A stretch of 53,964 bases of DNA from assembly GCA_023443285.1 (NCBI GenBank), contig JAEZVB010000029.1, forward strand, positions 1 to 53,964, given 5' to 3'. The translations under genes were made by a program, and so were the position numbers. Positions 1 to 7,589 of this stretch are shown here, piece by piece (position 1 is the first letter of the stretch; the number at the start of each line of letters is the position of its first letter). A model generated the notes under the pieces. The model was not told the DNA's origin, did not search any database, and worked only from the letters and a program-made list of their open reading frames with translations. This DNA is from Bacillota bacterium (lineage in GTDB: Bacteria; Bacillota; Negativicutes; Sporomusales; Sporomusaceae).

Positions 1-2
1 CA

Positions 3-140
3 CTTGTACACTATTACCTGAATCATCCCGAAGAATGTGAAAAAATCAGCCGCCAGGGTCAAATATCGGTATTCAAACATTCCTATTGTAACAGAGCTGC
101 TTATATATTGGATGTATTGCAGGCCAAAGGCATCATTTAA
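3..140 (+). CDS. C-terminal end of a CgeB-like glycosyltransferase (partial)
   Basis: An open frame enters from the left edge and stops at a TAA at 138-140, giving 45 residues. The peptide contains YYLNHPEECEKISRQGQ followed by a His and an Asn-Arg-Ala pair. This matches the last helix segment of CgeB-like and spore-maturation-type glycosyltransferases (Glyco_trans_1_2 family), where a YYL-hPeE-IA-G pattern precedes the closing helix. The family transfers sugars from nucleotide sugars, often to spore or cell-surface targets. Only the tail is visible, so donor, acceptor and start are unknown. It converges with the beta-helix gene, with only 5 bases between the two stop codons. Confidence 0.65.
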   Translation, partial: LVHYYLNHPEECEKISRQGQISVFKHSYCNRAAYILDVLQAKGII

Positions 141-145
141 ATACG

Positions 146-1324
146 CTATCTCCCAAATAAAAGTATACCGCGAATAGGGTCTTCAACATATTCATAGGCA
201 CCGGCATCACATGTGTTATTTTGTGGCCGTAAAACGCCGCGCTGATCAATTGTAACCGGATTTCCATCAAGATCGGTGCCATCTGTAACGGTATCAATCG
301 CTACACTGCCTTGTAGTAATGCATGCGTTTCGGTCACGCCGGGTAGATTCAAGGCAAGTTTCCCCAACTTAAGGGCTTCTGGCGTTACTTGTGTGAACTG
401 GGGGTAAGCCATACTGCTATCAGTAGAAAAGTTTTGTCCAAATGCCGTAAGACTGCCTGGTCCTGAGTAATTAGATAAACTATTATTGGCAACAATTGAA
501 TTCTTAAAAATTACGAGGGAAGAGTTATAGATGACGGCATCGCCCCAAGCTCGATTTTCCGCAATTGTGCTAAAAATGATGTTAAGTACAGAACCCGTAT
601 TATAAATAGCACTGCCAGCAAAACTGGCATTATTAGAAATAGTACTATTGGTAATCGTAAGTATGCCCGCATTATAAATGCCACCACCATAATAACTATC
701 GTTATTATCAAGTGTACTACCGGTAATGGTGAGAATACCCCAGTTATTAATCGCCCCACCGTTGCAACCATTAGCACCTCCAGTAGTAGCGCAAGTCGTA
801 CTGTTAGCAGAAAACGCACTGTTGATAATCACGAGCCTGCCGCTATCTGTATTATAGATGGCTCCACCATCGCCGGCATCGCCGCCTGCACTGTTGAAAA
901 TAAATTTACTACCTATAATAATAAGTGAGCCGTTATTGTAGATGGCACCGCCATCCGTATCAGTTCCAACGACACTATTTTCTGTGAAATTGCTGTTTAA
1001 AATCGTAAGTGTACCGCTATTATAGATAGCACCGCCGCTAATATCTGTAGTATCAACATCTGTGACAGAGATCCCATCAATAGTAACTTCTACGCCACTC
1101 TGAATTTCAAATACACGAAAGTTTGCCGTATTGCTAGTCGTTAGTACAATCGGGCCTTGAATGTTTAAGCTCTTATCAATCGTAATTTGTACAGAACTTA
1201 AGGTGATCGTAGAGATGCTAGGATGAAACTCAATGGTATCGCCAACTTGTGCATCACTGATTGCTTGACGCAGTGTACCACTGCCACTGTCACCGGCACT
1301 TGTGACGGTGATGGTATCAGACAT
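146..1324 (-). CDS. Right-handed parallel beta-helix surface protein
   Basis: The 392-residue protein consists of short repeats of the type GGAIYN-SG-LTI-NS-F--N, repeated about eight times between residues 95 and 270, which is the signature of a right-handed parallel beta-helix. The N-terminus (TVTSAGDSGSGTLRQAI) resembles the CSLREA-like start of polymorphic surface proteins. The end (DQRGVLRP-N---DAGAYE) is the tail seen in choice-of-anchor Q proteins. There is no signal peptide at this start, so export would need another route or the real N-terminus is missing. The start at 1324 follows a GGTGGAG ribosome site. Function is unknown; adhesion or surface display is inferred from the fold. 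A small ORF lies directly upstream on the same strand. Confidence 0.75.
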   Translation of the reverse strand: MSDTITVTSAGDSGSGTLRQAISDAQVGDTIEFHPSISTITLSSVQITIDKSLNIQGPIVLTTSNTANFRVFEIQSGVEVTIDGISVTDVDTTDISGGAIYNSGTLTILNSNFTENSVVGTDTDGGAIYNNGSLIIIGSKFIFNSAGGDAGDGGAIYNTDSGRLVIINSAFSANSTTCATTGGANGCNGGAINNWGILTITGSTLDNNDSYYGGGIYNAGILTITNSTISNNASFAGSAIYNTGSVLNIIFSTIAENRAWGDAVIYNSSLVIFKNSIVANNSLSNYSGPGSLTAFGQNFSTDSSMAYPQFTQVTPEALKLGKLALNLPGVTETHALLQGSVAIDTVTDGTDLDGNPVTIDQRGVLRPQNNTCDAGAYEYVEDPIRGILLFGR

Positions 1325-1340
1325 TTTTTCTCCACCTCAC

Positions 1341-1457
1341 TTATTCAGGTTCTTGTATTCTATGCCAATTTGAGGCTCTAAGTTCTATATCTTTGATACC
1401 ATCTCTATCTTGCCAATACCAATCGTCTACCTTGTGTTTGCTTCCAAAGACAAACAT
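1341..1457 (-). CDS. Small hypothetical ORF upstream of the beta-helix gene
   Basis: A 38-residue frame opens at an ATG at 1455-1457 with a weak GGAG-like site, and stops 16 bases before the beta-helix start. The frame can be extended upstream to a GTG at 1517, giving 58 residues. The peptide is Trp- and Asp-rich (KVDDWYWQDRDG). I do not recognise it. Its position suggests co-transcription with the beta-helix gene, but it could equally be the remnant of a longer gene's 3' end, since the neighbouring region is decayed. Confidence 0.25.
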   Translation of the reverse strand: MFVFGSKHKVDDWYWQDRDGIKDIELRASNWHRIQEPE

Positions 1458-1541
1458 GGAAGGACGCTCCGTTTCTTTCAACCCATTATATTTGTGTGAC
1501 AAAAAAGAAATGTCCACCTAAGCATTTCTCTAATTCTCTAA

Positions 1542-1955
1542 GAAGCGCTAGAACCGTCCCTCAGCTTTACTTCAACCACGGATCGGATCGTCGCTCGTTC
1601 TTTGGAGACTCTTCTTATATCAGAATTAATGGAAGAATAGCTGCATGAGCTACAACCAGGAGAACCTCCTATCCATCAGAAAAAAGACCTTGTCCATAAC
1701 CAGGCAACTGCAGTAACAGATGCTATGCGAGGGCCACTGCTCCATTCTGCTCTGGTGCAGGATGAAAAAGTAAAGAAATATGATATTATTACACCGACAG
1801 TTTGGAACTTCTCGCCAAAAGACGAGCAAAATAATCGGGGTCCGGCTGAAAGCGCCCTGGTGGGCACTGATATTCCGTCACTGGAACTAAGAAATGTTAT
1901 TCTTGGCCGAATTATACGCTCGTTTGATCCATGCATATCCTGCGCAACCCATTAG
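1542..1955 (+). pseudogene. Decayed NiFe-hydrogenase large subunit, C-terminal remnant
   Basis: Reading frame +3 from 1542 encodes a peptide that ends in RSFDPCISCATH, the C-terminal DPCxxCxxH motif of group 1 NiFe-hydrogenase large subunits; the two Cys bind the NiFe centre and the His marks the maturation cleavage site. Other matches to the family are WNFSPKDEQNNRGPAESAL and the segment AVTDAMRGPLLHS. A TAG at 1638-1640 interrupts the frame between LMEE and LHELQPGEP. The family has Trp there, so a single TGG to TAG change explains it. Only about 130 of the usual 470 residues remain and no small subunit or maturation protease is present. The gene's own terminator survives just downstream. 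Confidence 0.85.
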
Positions 1956-1967
1956 GTTTAATTAGTG

Positions 1968-1997
1968 AGAGGGATTTCCCCTCTTATTTTTATTTCT
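1968..1997 (+). terminator. Rho-independent terminator of the hydrogenase remnant
   Basis: A 6-bp stem AGAGGG/CCCTCT (1968-1973 and 1979-1984) is followed by a T-rich run. It begins 13 bases after the remnant's stop codon. Confidence 0.65.
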
Positions 1998-2013
1998 GGG
2001 TTTTATACAGAGA

Positions 2014-2041
2014 ACTTATGTAAAGGTATCTTCATACATTA
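2014..2041 (+). promoter_or_regulatory. Predicted sigma-K promoter of the cupin gene
   Basis: AC at 2014-2015, 17 bases, then CATACATTA at 2033-2041. This is an exact fit to the sigma-K pattern AC-N17-CATANNNTA known from Bacillus subtilis. It lies about 48 bases before the start codon. It predicts late mother-cell expression during sporulation. Confidence 0.7.
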
Positions 2042-2088
2042 TACTAGGTCAATATAATAATATTGTAGTTGAGAAAGGAGTGTTAACT

Positions 2089-2682
2089 TTGGTTTATAAT
2101 AGAAATCGAGATCCATGGCAGATTAACATGCCAATGTACGATCACTGTGATATGTGTTCCAATTATAATATGTGTCACTGCCCTTACTGTGAATATATTT
2201 ATAGCACTTGTAATCAATTCCCTTGCCATTATCCTCCTGTCAGTCCTCCTATTAAACTAAAGGACTGTGGGCCTAAGCCCTTTGCTGTTAACATTGAAAA
2301 AGCTACAAAGCAAAACGATAATTTTCGCATCGCTTTATGGACTGGTAAATATCTCCAGCTTACCTTGATGAGTATAAATGTAGGGGAAGATATAGGTTTA
2401 GAAAGTCACCCAAATCTTGACCAATTCATACGTATTGAAGAAGGTCAAGGACTCGTCAAAATGGGAGATAGAAAAGATAGGTTGAATTTTCAAGCAAATG
2501 TCCGGGATGGTTATGCCTTCATTATACCTGCTGGTAAATGGCATAATCTAATCAACACCGGCGATATACCAATTAAATTATATTCTATTTATGCACCGCC
2601 TCAGCATCCACATAGTACAGTTCATATAACTAAAGAAGATGCAGAAGATAACCACCGAGGCTACTACCGAAGAGATTATTAA
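2089..2682 (+). CDS. Cupin-domain protein with Cys/His-rich N-terminus, probably spore-associated
   Basis: The chosen start is TTG at 2089, eight bases after an AAAGGAG site; a GTG at 2080 would overlap that site. The 197-residue protein has two parts. Residues 1-60 are rich in Cys, His, Tyr and Pro (HCDMCSNYNMCHCPYC), like many spore coat proteins. Residues 80-180 form a single cupin barrel of the mannose-6-phosphate isomerase-like type: ESHPNLDQFIRIEEG is the first metal motif region and IIPAGKWHNLINTG the second, with His and Glu ligands in place. The tail is charged (YYRRDY). The upstream sigma-K promoter and Cys-rich segment point to a role in the spore coat or outer layers. Enzymatic substrate is unknown. 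Confidence 0.8.
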   Translation: MVYNRNRDPWQINMPMYDHCDMCSNYNMCHCPYCEYIYSTCNQFPCHYPPVSPPIKLKDCGPKPFAVNIEKATKQNDNFRIALWTGKYLQLTLMSINVGEDIGLESHPNLDQFIRIEEGQGLVKMGDRKDRLNFQANVRDGYAFIIPAGKWHNLINTGDIPIKLYSIYAPPQHPHSTVHITKEDAEDNHRGYYRRDY

Positions 2683-2757
2683 AATACTTAGAATTGACCG
2701 AGCTCCAAATGGCGAAGAACTCGCCAAAGATATTCTTAAAATTTTGCTAAAAGGAAA

Positions 2758-2795
2758 AGCCGCACGCTCAAAATATGAGCTGCGGCTCTTTTGTT
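2758..2795 (+). terminator. Terminator after the cupin gene
   Basis: The hairpin pairs AGCCGCA (2758-2764) with TGCGGCT (2781-2787) and GCTCA with TGAGC inside it, followed by CTTTTGTT. It sits 75 bases after the cupin stop. Confidence 0.7.
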
Positions 2796-2830
2796 GCCAA
2801 TCTTGTTGCCAGAAGCTATTTTCCGGCAAC

Positions 2831-2859
2831 AAAAAAGCTTCTAGCATAACGCTAGAAGC
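2831..2859 (-). terminator. Terminator of the tadA / tRNA-Ser transcript
   Basis: A perfect 9-bp stem GCTTCTAGC/GCTAGAAGC (2837-2845 and 2851-2859) with a 5-base loop is followed on the minus strand by six T (2831-2836). It lies 12 bases after the tRNA 3' end. Confidence 0.85.
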
Positions 2860-2870
2860 CGTGATTTTTA

Positions 2871-2961
<91 letters not shown>

Positions 2962-2971
2962 ATATTATCTT

Positions 2972-3421
2972 TTACTTGCGGCGCGAACGAAAGAACTCTT
3001 TCATGATTGTGGAGCACTCCTCAGCCCGTACGCCGGCTGTTACTTCCATGCGGTGATTGAGCGCTGGGTTTTGTACAATATTGAAAAGCGATTCCACTGC
3101 CCCGGCTTTATAGTCCGGGCTGCCGTACACCAGTCTGTCAACACGGCTCATGACCAGGGCACCCGCGCACATGGGACACGGCTCTATAGTAACATAAAGC
3201 GTAGCTCCAGTCAACCGCCAACGTTTCAGCTTTTGGCCAGCTTCCCTGATGACAATTACTTCGGCATGAGCGGTAGAATCATGGCAGGTTTCCCTGAGGT
3301 TATGCGCACTCGCCACAACCTGATTATCCATAATGAGCACCGCACCAATTGGCACTTCGCCAAGGTCAAACGCTTTTTGAGCCTCTGCCAGAGCCAAACC
3401 CATATAGTAGTTGTCGTCCAT
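2972..3421 (-). CDS. tadA: tRNA-specific adenosine deaminase TadA
   Basis: TadA deaminates adenosine 34 to inosine in the anticodon of tRNA-Arg(ACG), allowing one tRNA to read three codons. The 149-residue protein has the zinc motif HAEV (His52, catalytic Glu54) and PCPMC (Cys82 and Cys85), and the family's usual length. I place the start at the ATG at 3419-3421 because an AAGGTGAG ribosome site lies just before it; an upstream in-frame TTG at 3439 would put that site inside the gene. The gene is followed directly by tRNA-Ser, so a tRNA-modifying enzyme and a tRNA share a transcript. The symbol is used on the basis of strong motif and length agreement. Confidence 0.93.
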   Translation of the reverse strand: MDDNYYMGLALAEAQKAFDLGEVPIGAVLIMDNQVVASAHNLRETCHDSTAHAEVIVIREAGQKLKRWRLTGATLYVTIEPCPMCAGALVMSRVDRLVYGSPDYKAGAVESLFNIVQNPALNHRMEVTAGVRAEECSTIMKEFFRSRRK

Positions 3422-3520
3422 TATTCTCACCTTCGCCAAACGCCTTGAAAAGTTACTTTGCTATTATAGCTTGCCCGCCGCAAAAAATCAATATCCTGAA
3501 ATAGGGATATTCAGCCAACC

Positions 3521-3554
3521 AATCAGGACAGCCGGTATAACGGCTGTCCTGATT
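3521..3554 (-). terminator. Strong hairpin after the Old Yellow Enzyme fragment
   Basis: A 14-bp perfect stem AATCAGGACAGCCG/CGGCTGTCCTGATT with a 6-base loop. The T run is short on both strands. It separates the fragment from tadA and may stop transcription in either direction. Confidence 0.6.
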
Positions 3555-3563
3555 TATTATAAC

Positions 3564-3857
3564 TCACTTCTTATGTACCTGCAAGCCATCGCAGCCAGCT
3601 TGCTTGGTGCGTACCCTTGCCTGAACAAAAGCCTCAATAAGTTCAGCTATTTCCGCTTCGGTCATGACCCGGGGAGTAACACCGATACTACCATCAGGCA
3701 CAGACGAGGGAGCAATCGGCTGCAGATCTTTTTTATCTGGCGCGATCTGGCGGCCAGCATGCGATATTTGCACTACCAGCTTGGAACCATGACGCTGCAC
3801 AGCCTCAGCCAGCTTTTTATAGCCGTGAATAAAGGAATCACTATAAAGTAGGTTCAT
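3564..3857 (-). pseudogene. Internal fragment of an NADH:flavin oxidoreductase (Old Yellow Enzyme family)
   Basis: The 97-residue frame matches the middle of the TIM barrel of Old Yellow Enzyme-like reductases: LYSDSFI-GYKKLAEAV-RHGSKLVVQISHAGRQ is the classic strand 3 region with the flavin-adjacent HAGRQ motif, followed by PSSVPD, PRVMTEAEI and AGCDGLQVH. The family is 340 residues or more. Here about 60 residues are missing at the front, and the frame ends at the position where the active-site HAAHGYL should begin. The ATG overlaps the nitroreductase stop codon by one base (TAATG), so it is probably still translated. It is very unlikely to be an active enzyme. Confidence 0.8.
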
Positions 3858-4456
3858 TATCGATATATTTTTACTCGTGCTTCCAGTGGTTGAAACTCTT
3901 TTTCTCCAGGCGCTGCTGTGGGTTTACCAAAAGGCATCTGTGCGATCAATTTCCACTTTTCGGGAATATTCCATTCCTGTTTTACCGCCTGATCAATAAG
4001 CGGATTATAATGCTGTAACGACACACCAAAACCCTCTATCTCAAGCGCCACCCATATCACATGCTGCAACATGCCTGAGGATTGATTCGACCATATCGGG
4101 AAGTTGTCACTATATAGCGGGAATTGTTGCTGCAGATTTTCGACAGTCGCCATGTCCTCAAAGTAAACTACTGAGCCATAACCACTGGCAAAGCTGTTAA
4201 TTTTCTCTTCTGTCGCAGCAAAGTTCTCTGCTGGCACAATTTTTTTAAGTTCATTTTTGACAATGCTCCAAAGTTTGTTGTGCTGTTTACCCAAGAGAAT
4301 AACGACTCTGGCACTTTGCGAATTAAAGGCTGAGGGTGTATATTTGACGGCTTCCTGGACAATCTGGTGAATACGTTCATCAGAGACAACAGACTCGTTG
4401 CTAATCCCGTAAAATGTTCTCCGGTCTTTTATTGCCGCAAAAAAAGTTTTCTCCAT
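3857..4456 (-). CDS. Nitroreductase-family protein (HBN1/Frm2-like)
   Basis: The 199-residue protein starts MEKTFFAAIKDRRTFYGIS, the usual FMN-binding start of nitroreductases (Arg-Arg near residue 12-13). It continues with TPSAFNSQSARVVIL, the FMN phosphate loop of the HBN1/Frm2 subgroup, and SSGMLQHVIWVALE-EGFGVSLQHYNP, which matches the second flavin contact region. Members reduce nitro compounds or quinones with NAD(P)H; in this subgroup the natural substrate is often unknown. Cytoplasmic, no signal peptide. A GGGGG site lies 11 bases before the ATG. The Old Yellow Enzyme fragment follows by overlap, so the pair once formed a flavin-reductase operon. Confidence 0.85.
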   Translation of the reverse strand: MEKTFFAAIKDRRTFYGISNESVVSDERIHQIVQEAVKYTPSAFNSQSARVVILLGKQHNKLWSIVKNELKKIVPAENFAATEEKINSFASGYGSVVYFEDMATVENLQQQFPLYSDNFPIWSNQSSGMLQHVIWVALEIEGFGVSLQHYNPLIDQAVKQEWNIPEKWKLIAQMPFGKPTAAPGEKEFQPLEARVKIYR

Positions 4457-4606
4457 AATGCTGTATTACCCCCATTCAATTTATTTTGGATATTACCATT
4501 ATGTATTATTCAATACACTTCGTCATGGTACTTCTGATTACCTTGTTAATTTTATTACCGGATTATTAAAATTTGTTATTATTGGATAGTTGATACCCGT
4601 CTCTAT

Positions 4607-4652
4607 AAAAAAACATCGACAGGCCAATAACTTCGCCAATCGATGTTTTTAT
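4607..4652. terminator. Bidirectional terminator between UPF0178 and nitroreductase genes
   Basis: Stem AAAACATCGA/TCGATGTTTT flanked by A and T runs, with an inner GGC/GCC pair. It directly follows the UPF0178 stop codon on the minus strand. Confidence 0.75.
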
Positions 4653-5084
4653 TTATCTGCGAATGTTTCGCTCAAGTTCTCTTGCAAACCGCTCATCATC
4701 TTGCCGCGTTCTTTTGCTCGGCCCTTTTGCCCTCCCGCCGCCCCGGCGAAACTTGGCCTTGAGCTCGCGTTCCTCTAGTAAAAAATCAATATTTCCAGCA
4801 TTATATTCCTTGCCAACCGGGCTAATACAGTATGCATTCTTACCCAATACCATAGAAGCTAATCCCCAATCCTGCGTAATAACAATATCACCAGGCTCAG
4901 TTAGGTTAATTAGTTTTATATCGGCTTCCTGTGAGGCGCTCCCTACCACAACATGATGGTCTGACACAATATTATGATCAAAACTTGCTACTGTCCATAC
5001 AGGAATACTGTAAATGCGCCCCGTCTGAATACATATCTGCAGCACAGCTTTGGGACAGGCATCGGCATCAATTAAAATTTTCAT
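4653..5084 (-). CDS. UPF0178 (YaiI/YqxD) family protein
   Basis: The 143-residue protein begins MKILIDADACP, the hallmark of the YaiI/YqxD family. It continues with conserved ASFDHN, SQEADIKLINL--PGDIVITQDWGLASMVL and a basic C-terminal tail (KGPSKRTRQDDERFARELE). The Asp residues of DADACP and TQDWGLA resemble a PIN-like nuclease centre, so a nuclease role has been proposed for the family, but it is not proven. Cytoplasmic. It follows the diguanylate cyclase by ten bases and may share its transcript. Confidence 0.92.
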   Translation of the reverse strand: MKILIDADACPKAVLQICIQTGRIYSIPVWTVASFDHNIVSDHHVVVGSASQEADIKLINLTEPGDIVITQDWGLASMVLGKNAYCISPVGKEYNAGNIDFLLEERELKAKFRRGGGRAKGPSKRTRQDDERFARELERNIRR

Positions 5085-5094
5085 ATAAATCCCC

Positions 5095-6348
5095 TTATAT
5101 ACTCACGCAGTTGCGTCCCTTCTCTTTGGCCCTATAAAGGGCGGTATCAGCAGCCTTAATTACCTCGTCTGTTAGCTTGTTTTTTTCGCTGCGTTCGGCA
5201 ACACCAATGCTAATAGTTACTGACAATTGTTTGACTGACGGTTTTTTCTTAGCCGTTTTCTCCTGGGGTTTGCGGTACGCATAGGGGGTTTTCGCCACCG
5301 CAATCCGCAATTTTTCGAGCTCAGGTATGGCATCGGCACTGGTGGTGTAAGGAAAGACTATCGTAAACTCCTCACCGCCGTAGCGAAAGGCTTTCCCGCC
5401 GCCTTCTACCTTTTTGAGCACAGAGGCTACCAGGCGCAGCACCTCATCGCCTGTATCATGTCCATAGGTATCATTAAACTTTTTAAAAAAGTCTATATCC
5501 ACCATAGCAATCGTATATTCGCCCCGTAATTTCATTAACTCTTCCTTAAGTGCCCGCCGGGCAGGCAACCCGGTCAATTCATCAAGGTAAGCCATTGCGT
5601 AAGAATCCTGAATCACAGCCAGAATAAGCATAATCCCAGCAATACTAAAGAACAATGCATTCGCGAGCGGTTCTTTTGCGAAATGTAGCGCAACGCTTGT
5701 TGCAGCCAATACGGCCATAAAGGTATTACCCAAGAAGGTGGGGGTTTTCAACTGTTTTCTTACCATGAATAGAAAGACAATAACATACAGCCAAATAGCA
5801 ATTTGCGGAATTGCGGTGACAACAGCTCTTGCTTCGGGCAAAGTGTCACTCTGAAAAAAACTAAGTAAAGTATCGTCCTTGGTGATTATTGCCAATGTTA
5901 TATAAAACATTTGGAATCCAACAATAGCAAAGCGCCCTAAACCCCAAACAGTAAAAATACCGCGTTCCTTAAACAACGAAAATATAAGGATATTAGCTGG
6001 TAGCAAGGTACACAAAGCGGGATACACAGTCATCGGCAATGTCGGCATCCCACTGGCCGCGGCCAAATCGCTGAGAGCCAAATGGCACAGCGCAATGACG
6101 GTAATAACAAAAAAGACCCTGCTACGATTAAACCACCAGCTCAAAAGCAGACCAATTCCATATATGACATAAGCAAAATTATCGATAGTTGCAGGCAACA
6201 AGTACTTCTTACCTAACCAGAAGTAGGCTACACCCACGAGCACAAATAAACCAAACGGAATTGTTGAAAATAGTGACATTACTTTGGTCATGTATTTTAG
6301 TAGAATTCCCTTCACTAATTTAGTATTTGCCGCATGTTTATAAACCAT
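5095..6348 (-). CDS. Membrane-anchored diguanylate cyclase (GGDEF domain)
   Basis: The 417-residue protein makes the second messenger c-di-GMP from two GTP. Residues 25-245 hold about seven hydrophobic segments, a membrane sensor module without a recognised ligand domain. The catalytic domain covers residues 250-417, with DELTGLPARRA at the start, DIDFFKKFNDTYGHDTGDE (metal and GTP site) and the active loop GGEEF at 324-328. The RxxD inhibitory site that should lie five residues before the loop is absent, so product feedback is unlikely. No good ribosome site is seen at the first ATG; an internal ATG at 6291 is possible. It is divergent from a gene governed by a c-di-GMP riboswitch, which is suggestive of a local circuit. 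Confidence 0.93.
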   Translation of the reverse strand: MVYKHAANTKLVKGILLKYMTKVMSLFSTIPFGLFVLVGVAYFWLGKKYLLPATIDNFAYVIYGIGLLLSWWFNRSRVFFVITVIALCHLALSDLAAASGMPTLPMTVYPALCTLLPANILIFSLFKERGIFTVWGLGRFAIVGFQMFYITLAIITKDDTLLSFFQSDTLPEARAVVTAIPQIAIWLYVIVFLFMVRKQLKTPTFLGNTFMAVLAATSVALHFAKEPLANALFFSIAGIMLILAVIQDSYAMAYLDELTGLPARRALKEELMKLRGEYTIAMVDIDFFKKFNDTYGHDTGDEVLRLVASVLKKVEGGGKAFRYGGEEFTIVFPYTTSADAIPELEKLRIAVAKTPYAYRKPQEKTAKKKPSVKQLSVTISIGVAERSEKNKLTDEVIKAADTALYRAKEKGRNCVSI

Positions 6349-6485
6349 TTGATTTCTTAAATAAATATCATTATACCAACTTCGACATTTATTGTCATTA
6401 GCAGACCGTTACTAATAATATCGATAGTAATGAGAAGAATGCTACCTATAAAAATCAATAATTAGTCTTTGGCAAATAGAGGATT

Positions 6486-6514
6486 TTGACGAATGTTGTT
6501 GAATTCCATAGTAG
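6486..6514 (+). promoter_or_regulatory. Possible promoter of the riboswitch transcript
   Basis: TTGACG at 6486-6491, a 17-base spacer, then TAGTAG at 6509-6514. The -35 is good and the -10 weak. It ends about ten bases before the aptamer. Confidence 0.35.
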
Positions 6515-6523
6515 AATCAGAAT

Positions 6524-6604
6524 ATTAGCAAACTTTCCGAAAGGTTGGGACGCAAAGCCATGGATCTAAAGACGTTCTGTCAATGACTGCCAGGTTGCAT
6601 TTTT
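6524..6604 (+). promoter_or_regulatory. c-di-GMP-I (GEMM) riboswitch
   Basis: The region carries the conserved GEMM-I core: GCAAAC, a GAAA tetraloop hairpin (TTTCCGAAAGG), then GGGACGCAAAGCC and CTAAAG, and a closing CAGGTTGCAT near 6591-6600 at the 3' end. The aptamer binds c-di-GMP. It sits in the 5' leader of the soluble chemoreceptor-like gene, about 110 bases before its start. The 3' part of the aptamer (CAGGTTGCAT) is also the 5' arm of the terminator that follows, so ligand binding should prevent termination and switch the gene ON. That direction is inferred. Confidence 0.88.
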
Positions 6605-6630
6605 TATTCAATGCGCTTGGCAGTTTTAAT
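6587..6630 (+). terminator. Riboswitch expression-platform terminator
   Basis: CTGCCAGGTTGCAT (6587-6600) pairs with ATGCGCTTGGCAG (6611-6623) with one bulge, followed by TTTTAAT. The 5' arm overlaps the aptamer end, so the two structures are mutually exclusive. Confidence 0.75.
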
Positions 6631-6713
6631 ATTAATCAGGCGATTCCAGGTTTTAGGAAACGCACCTGTATTCATCTACAGCATCATAAAAAATACGCAT
6701 AGGAGGGTTTGTT

Positions 6714-7526
6714 ATGTCTTTAGAATCGCTAATTTATTCTGGTCCAATCTTCCAATCCCTGTTTCCGATTGACTGCGAAGTGCTTATTGTCGATGCCGAA
6801 GGAACGTTTGTTGGTATCTCTCACGCTAAGTCATTTTCGGCAAAAGCTGAAATAGGCTCTATGGCAGCAAGCGGAGGAGCCATCCAAGAAAGCCTTCAAA
6901 CAAAAAAAACGACGACTAAGATTCTTCCTAAAGAAATGTACGGCACGGTTGTAAAATCAACGAGTATCCCCATCATTGAACAAGGCAATGTTATTGGAGC
7001 AGTAGCCTTATTTATTAGCTTAACAAACCAACAGTTACTGCAAAATACGGCTCAAACAATCGCAGCAACCTCCCAGGAAATGACCGCAACCTCAGAAGAA
7101 CTGGCTGCCACGGCATCCACTCTTTCCAATACATTGAACAATTTAGATGTATTAGGCCAAAATGTAATAAAAGAAATAAATAAAACCGATGAAATTTTAA
7201 AATTTGTTAGCGACGTTTCGGCAAACTCTAATTTGCTTGGCCTAAATGCTGCCATTGAAGCCGCAAGAGCAGGCGAACATGGGCGGGGATTTGCAGTCGT
7301 AGCAGAAGAAATTCGCAAGATGGCGGTTAATAGCAGCCAAGCGGTTACCGAAATTAAAGGTATTATTAATAACATCCAAGCTCAATCCGCAAAAATTATC
7401 GCTGGCGTCGGGGAAGCTTCCGACTTGGGCGAACACCAGGCCTCTGCCGCCAACGAAATATCATCAGCTATGGAGCAGCTCTCCCAGGCCGCCACAAATG
7501 TAGAAAAAATGTCTGAACTTCTATAA
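6714..7526 (+). CDS. Soluble methyl-accepting chemotaxis-like protein under c-di-GMP control
   Basis: The 270-residue protein has no transmembrane segment. Residues 1-105 form a PAS/Cache-like small sensor domain (EVLIVDAEGTFVG, then VVKSTSIPIIEQGNVIGAVALF). Residues 110-270 are a shortened coiled-coil signalling domain with the invariant hairpin tip NLLGLNAAIEAARAGEHGRGFAVVAEEIRK, which docks CheA and CheW. Methylation helices are much reduced compared with a full receptor of 500-600 residues. A strong AGGAGGG site precedes the ATG. Cytoplasmic receptors of this form are common in Sporomusaceae. No cheA or cheW is in the window, so it would work with an array encoded elsewhere. The riboswitch ties its amount to the c-di-GMP level. 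Confidence 0.88.
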   Translation: MSLESLIYSGPIFQSLFPIDCEVLIVDAEGTFVGISHAKSFSAKAEIGSMAASGGAIQESLQTKKTTTKILPKEMYGTVVKSTSIPIIEQGNVIGAVALFISLTNQQLLQNTAQTIAATSQEMTATSEELAATASTLSNTLNNLDVLGQNVIKEINKTDEILKFVSDVSANSNLLGLNAAIEAARAGEHGRGFAVVAEEIRKMAVNSSQAVTEIKGIINNIQAQSAKIIAGVGEASDLGEHQASAANEISSAMEQLSQAATNVEKMSELL

Positions 7527-7589
7527 GTAGTTGTCTCATTTTTGTCTACGCAGGTGCTTTAACCTAGAAATGATTAGCTGATAGGCCAC

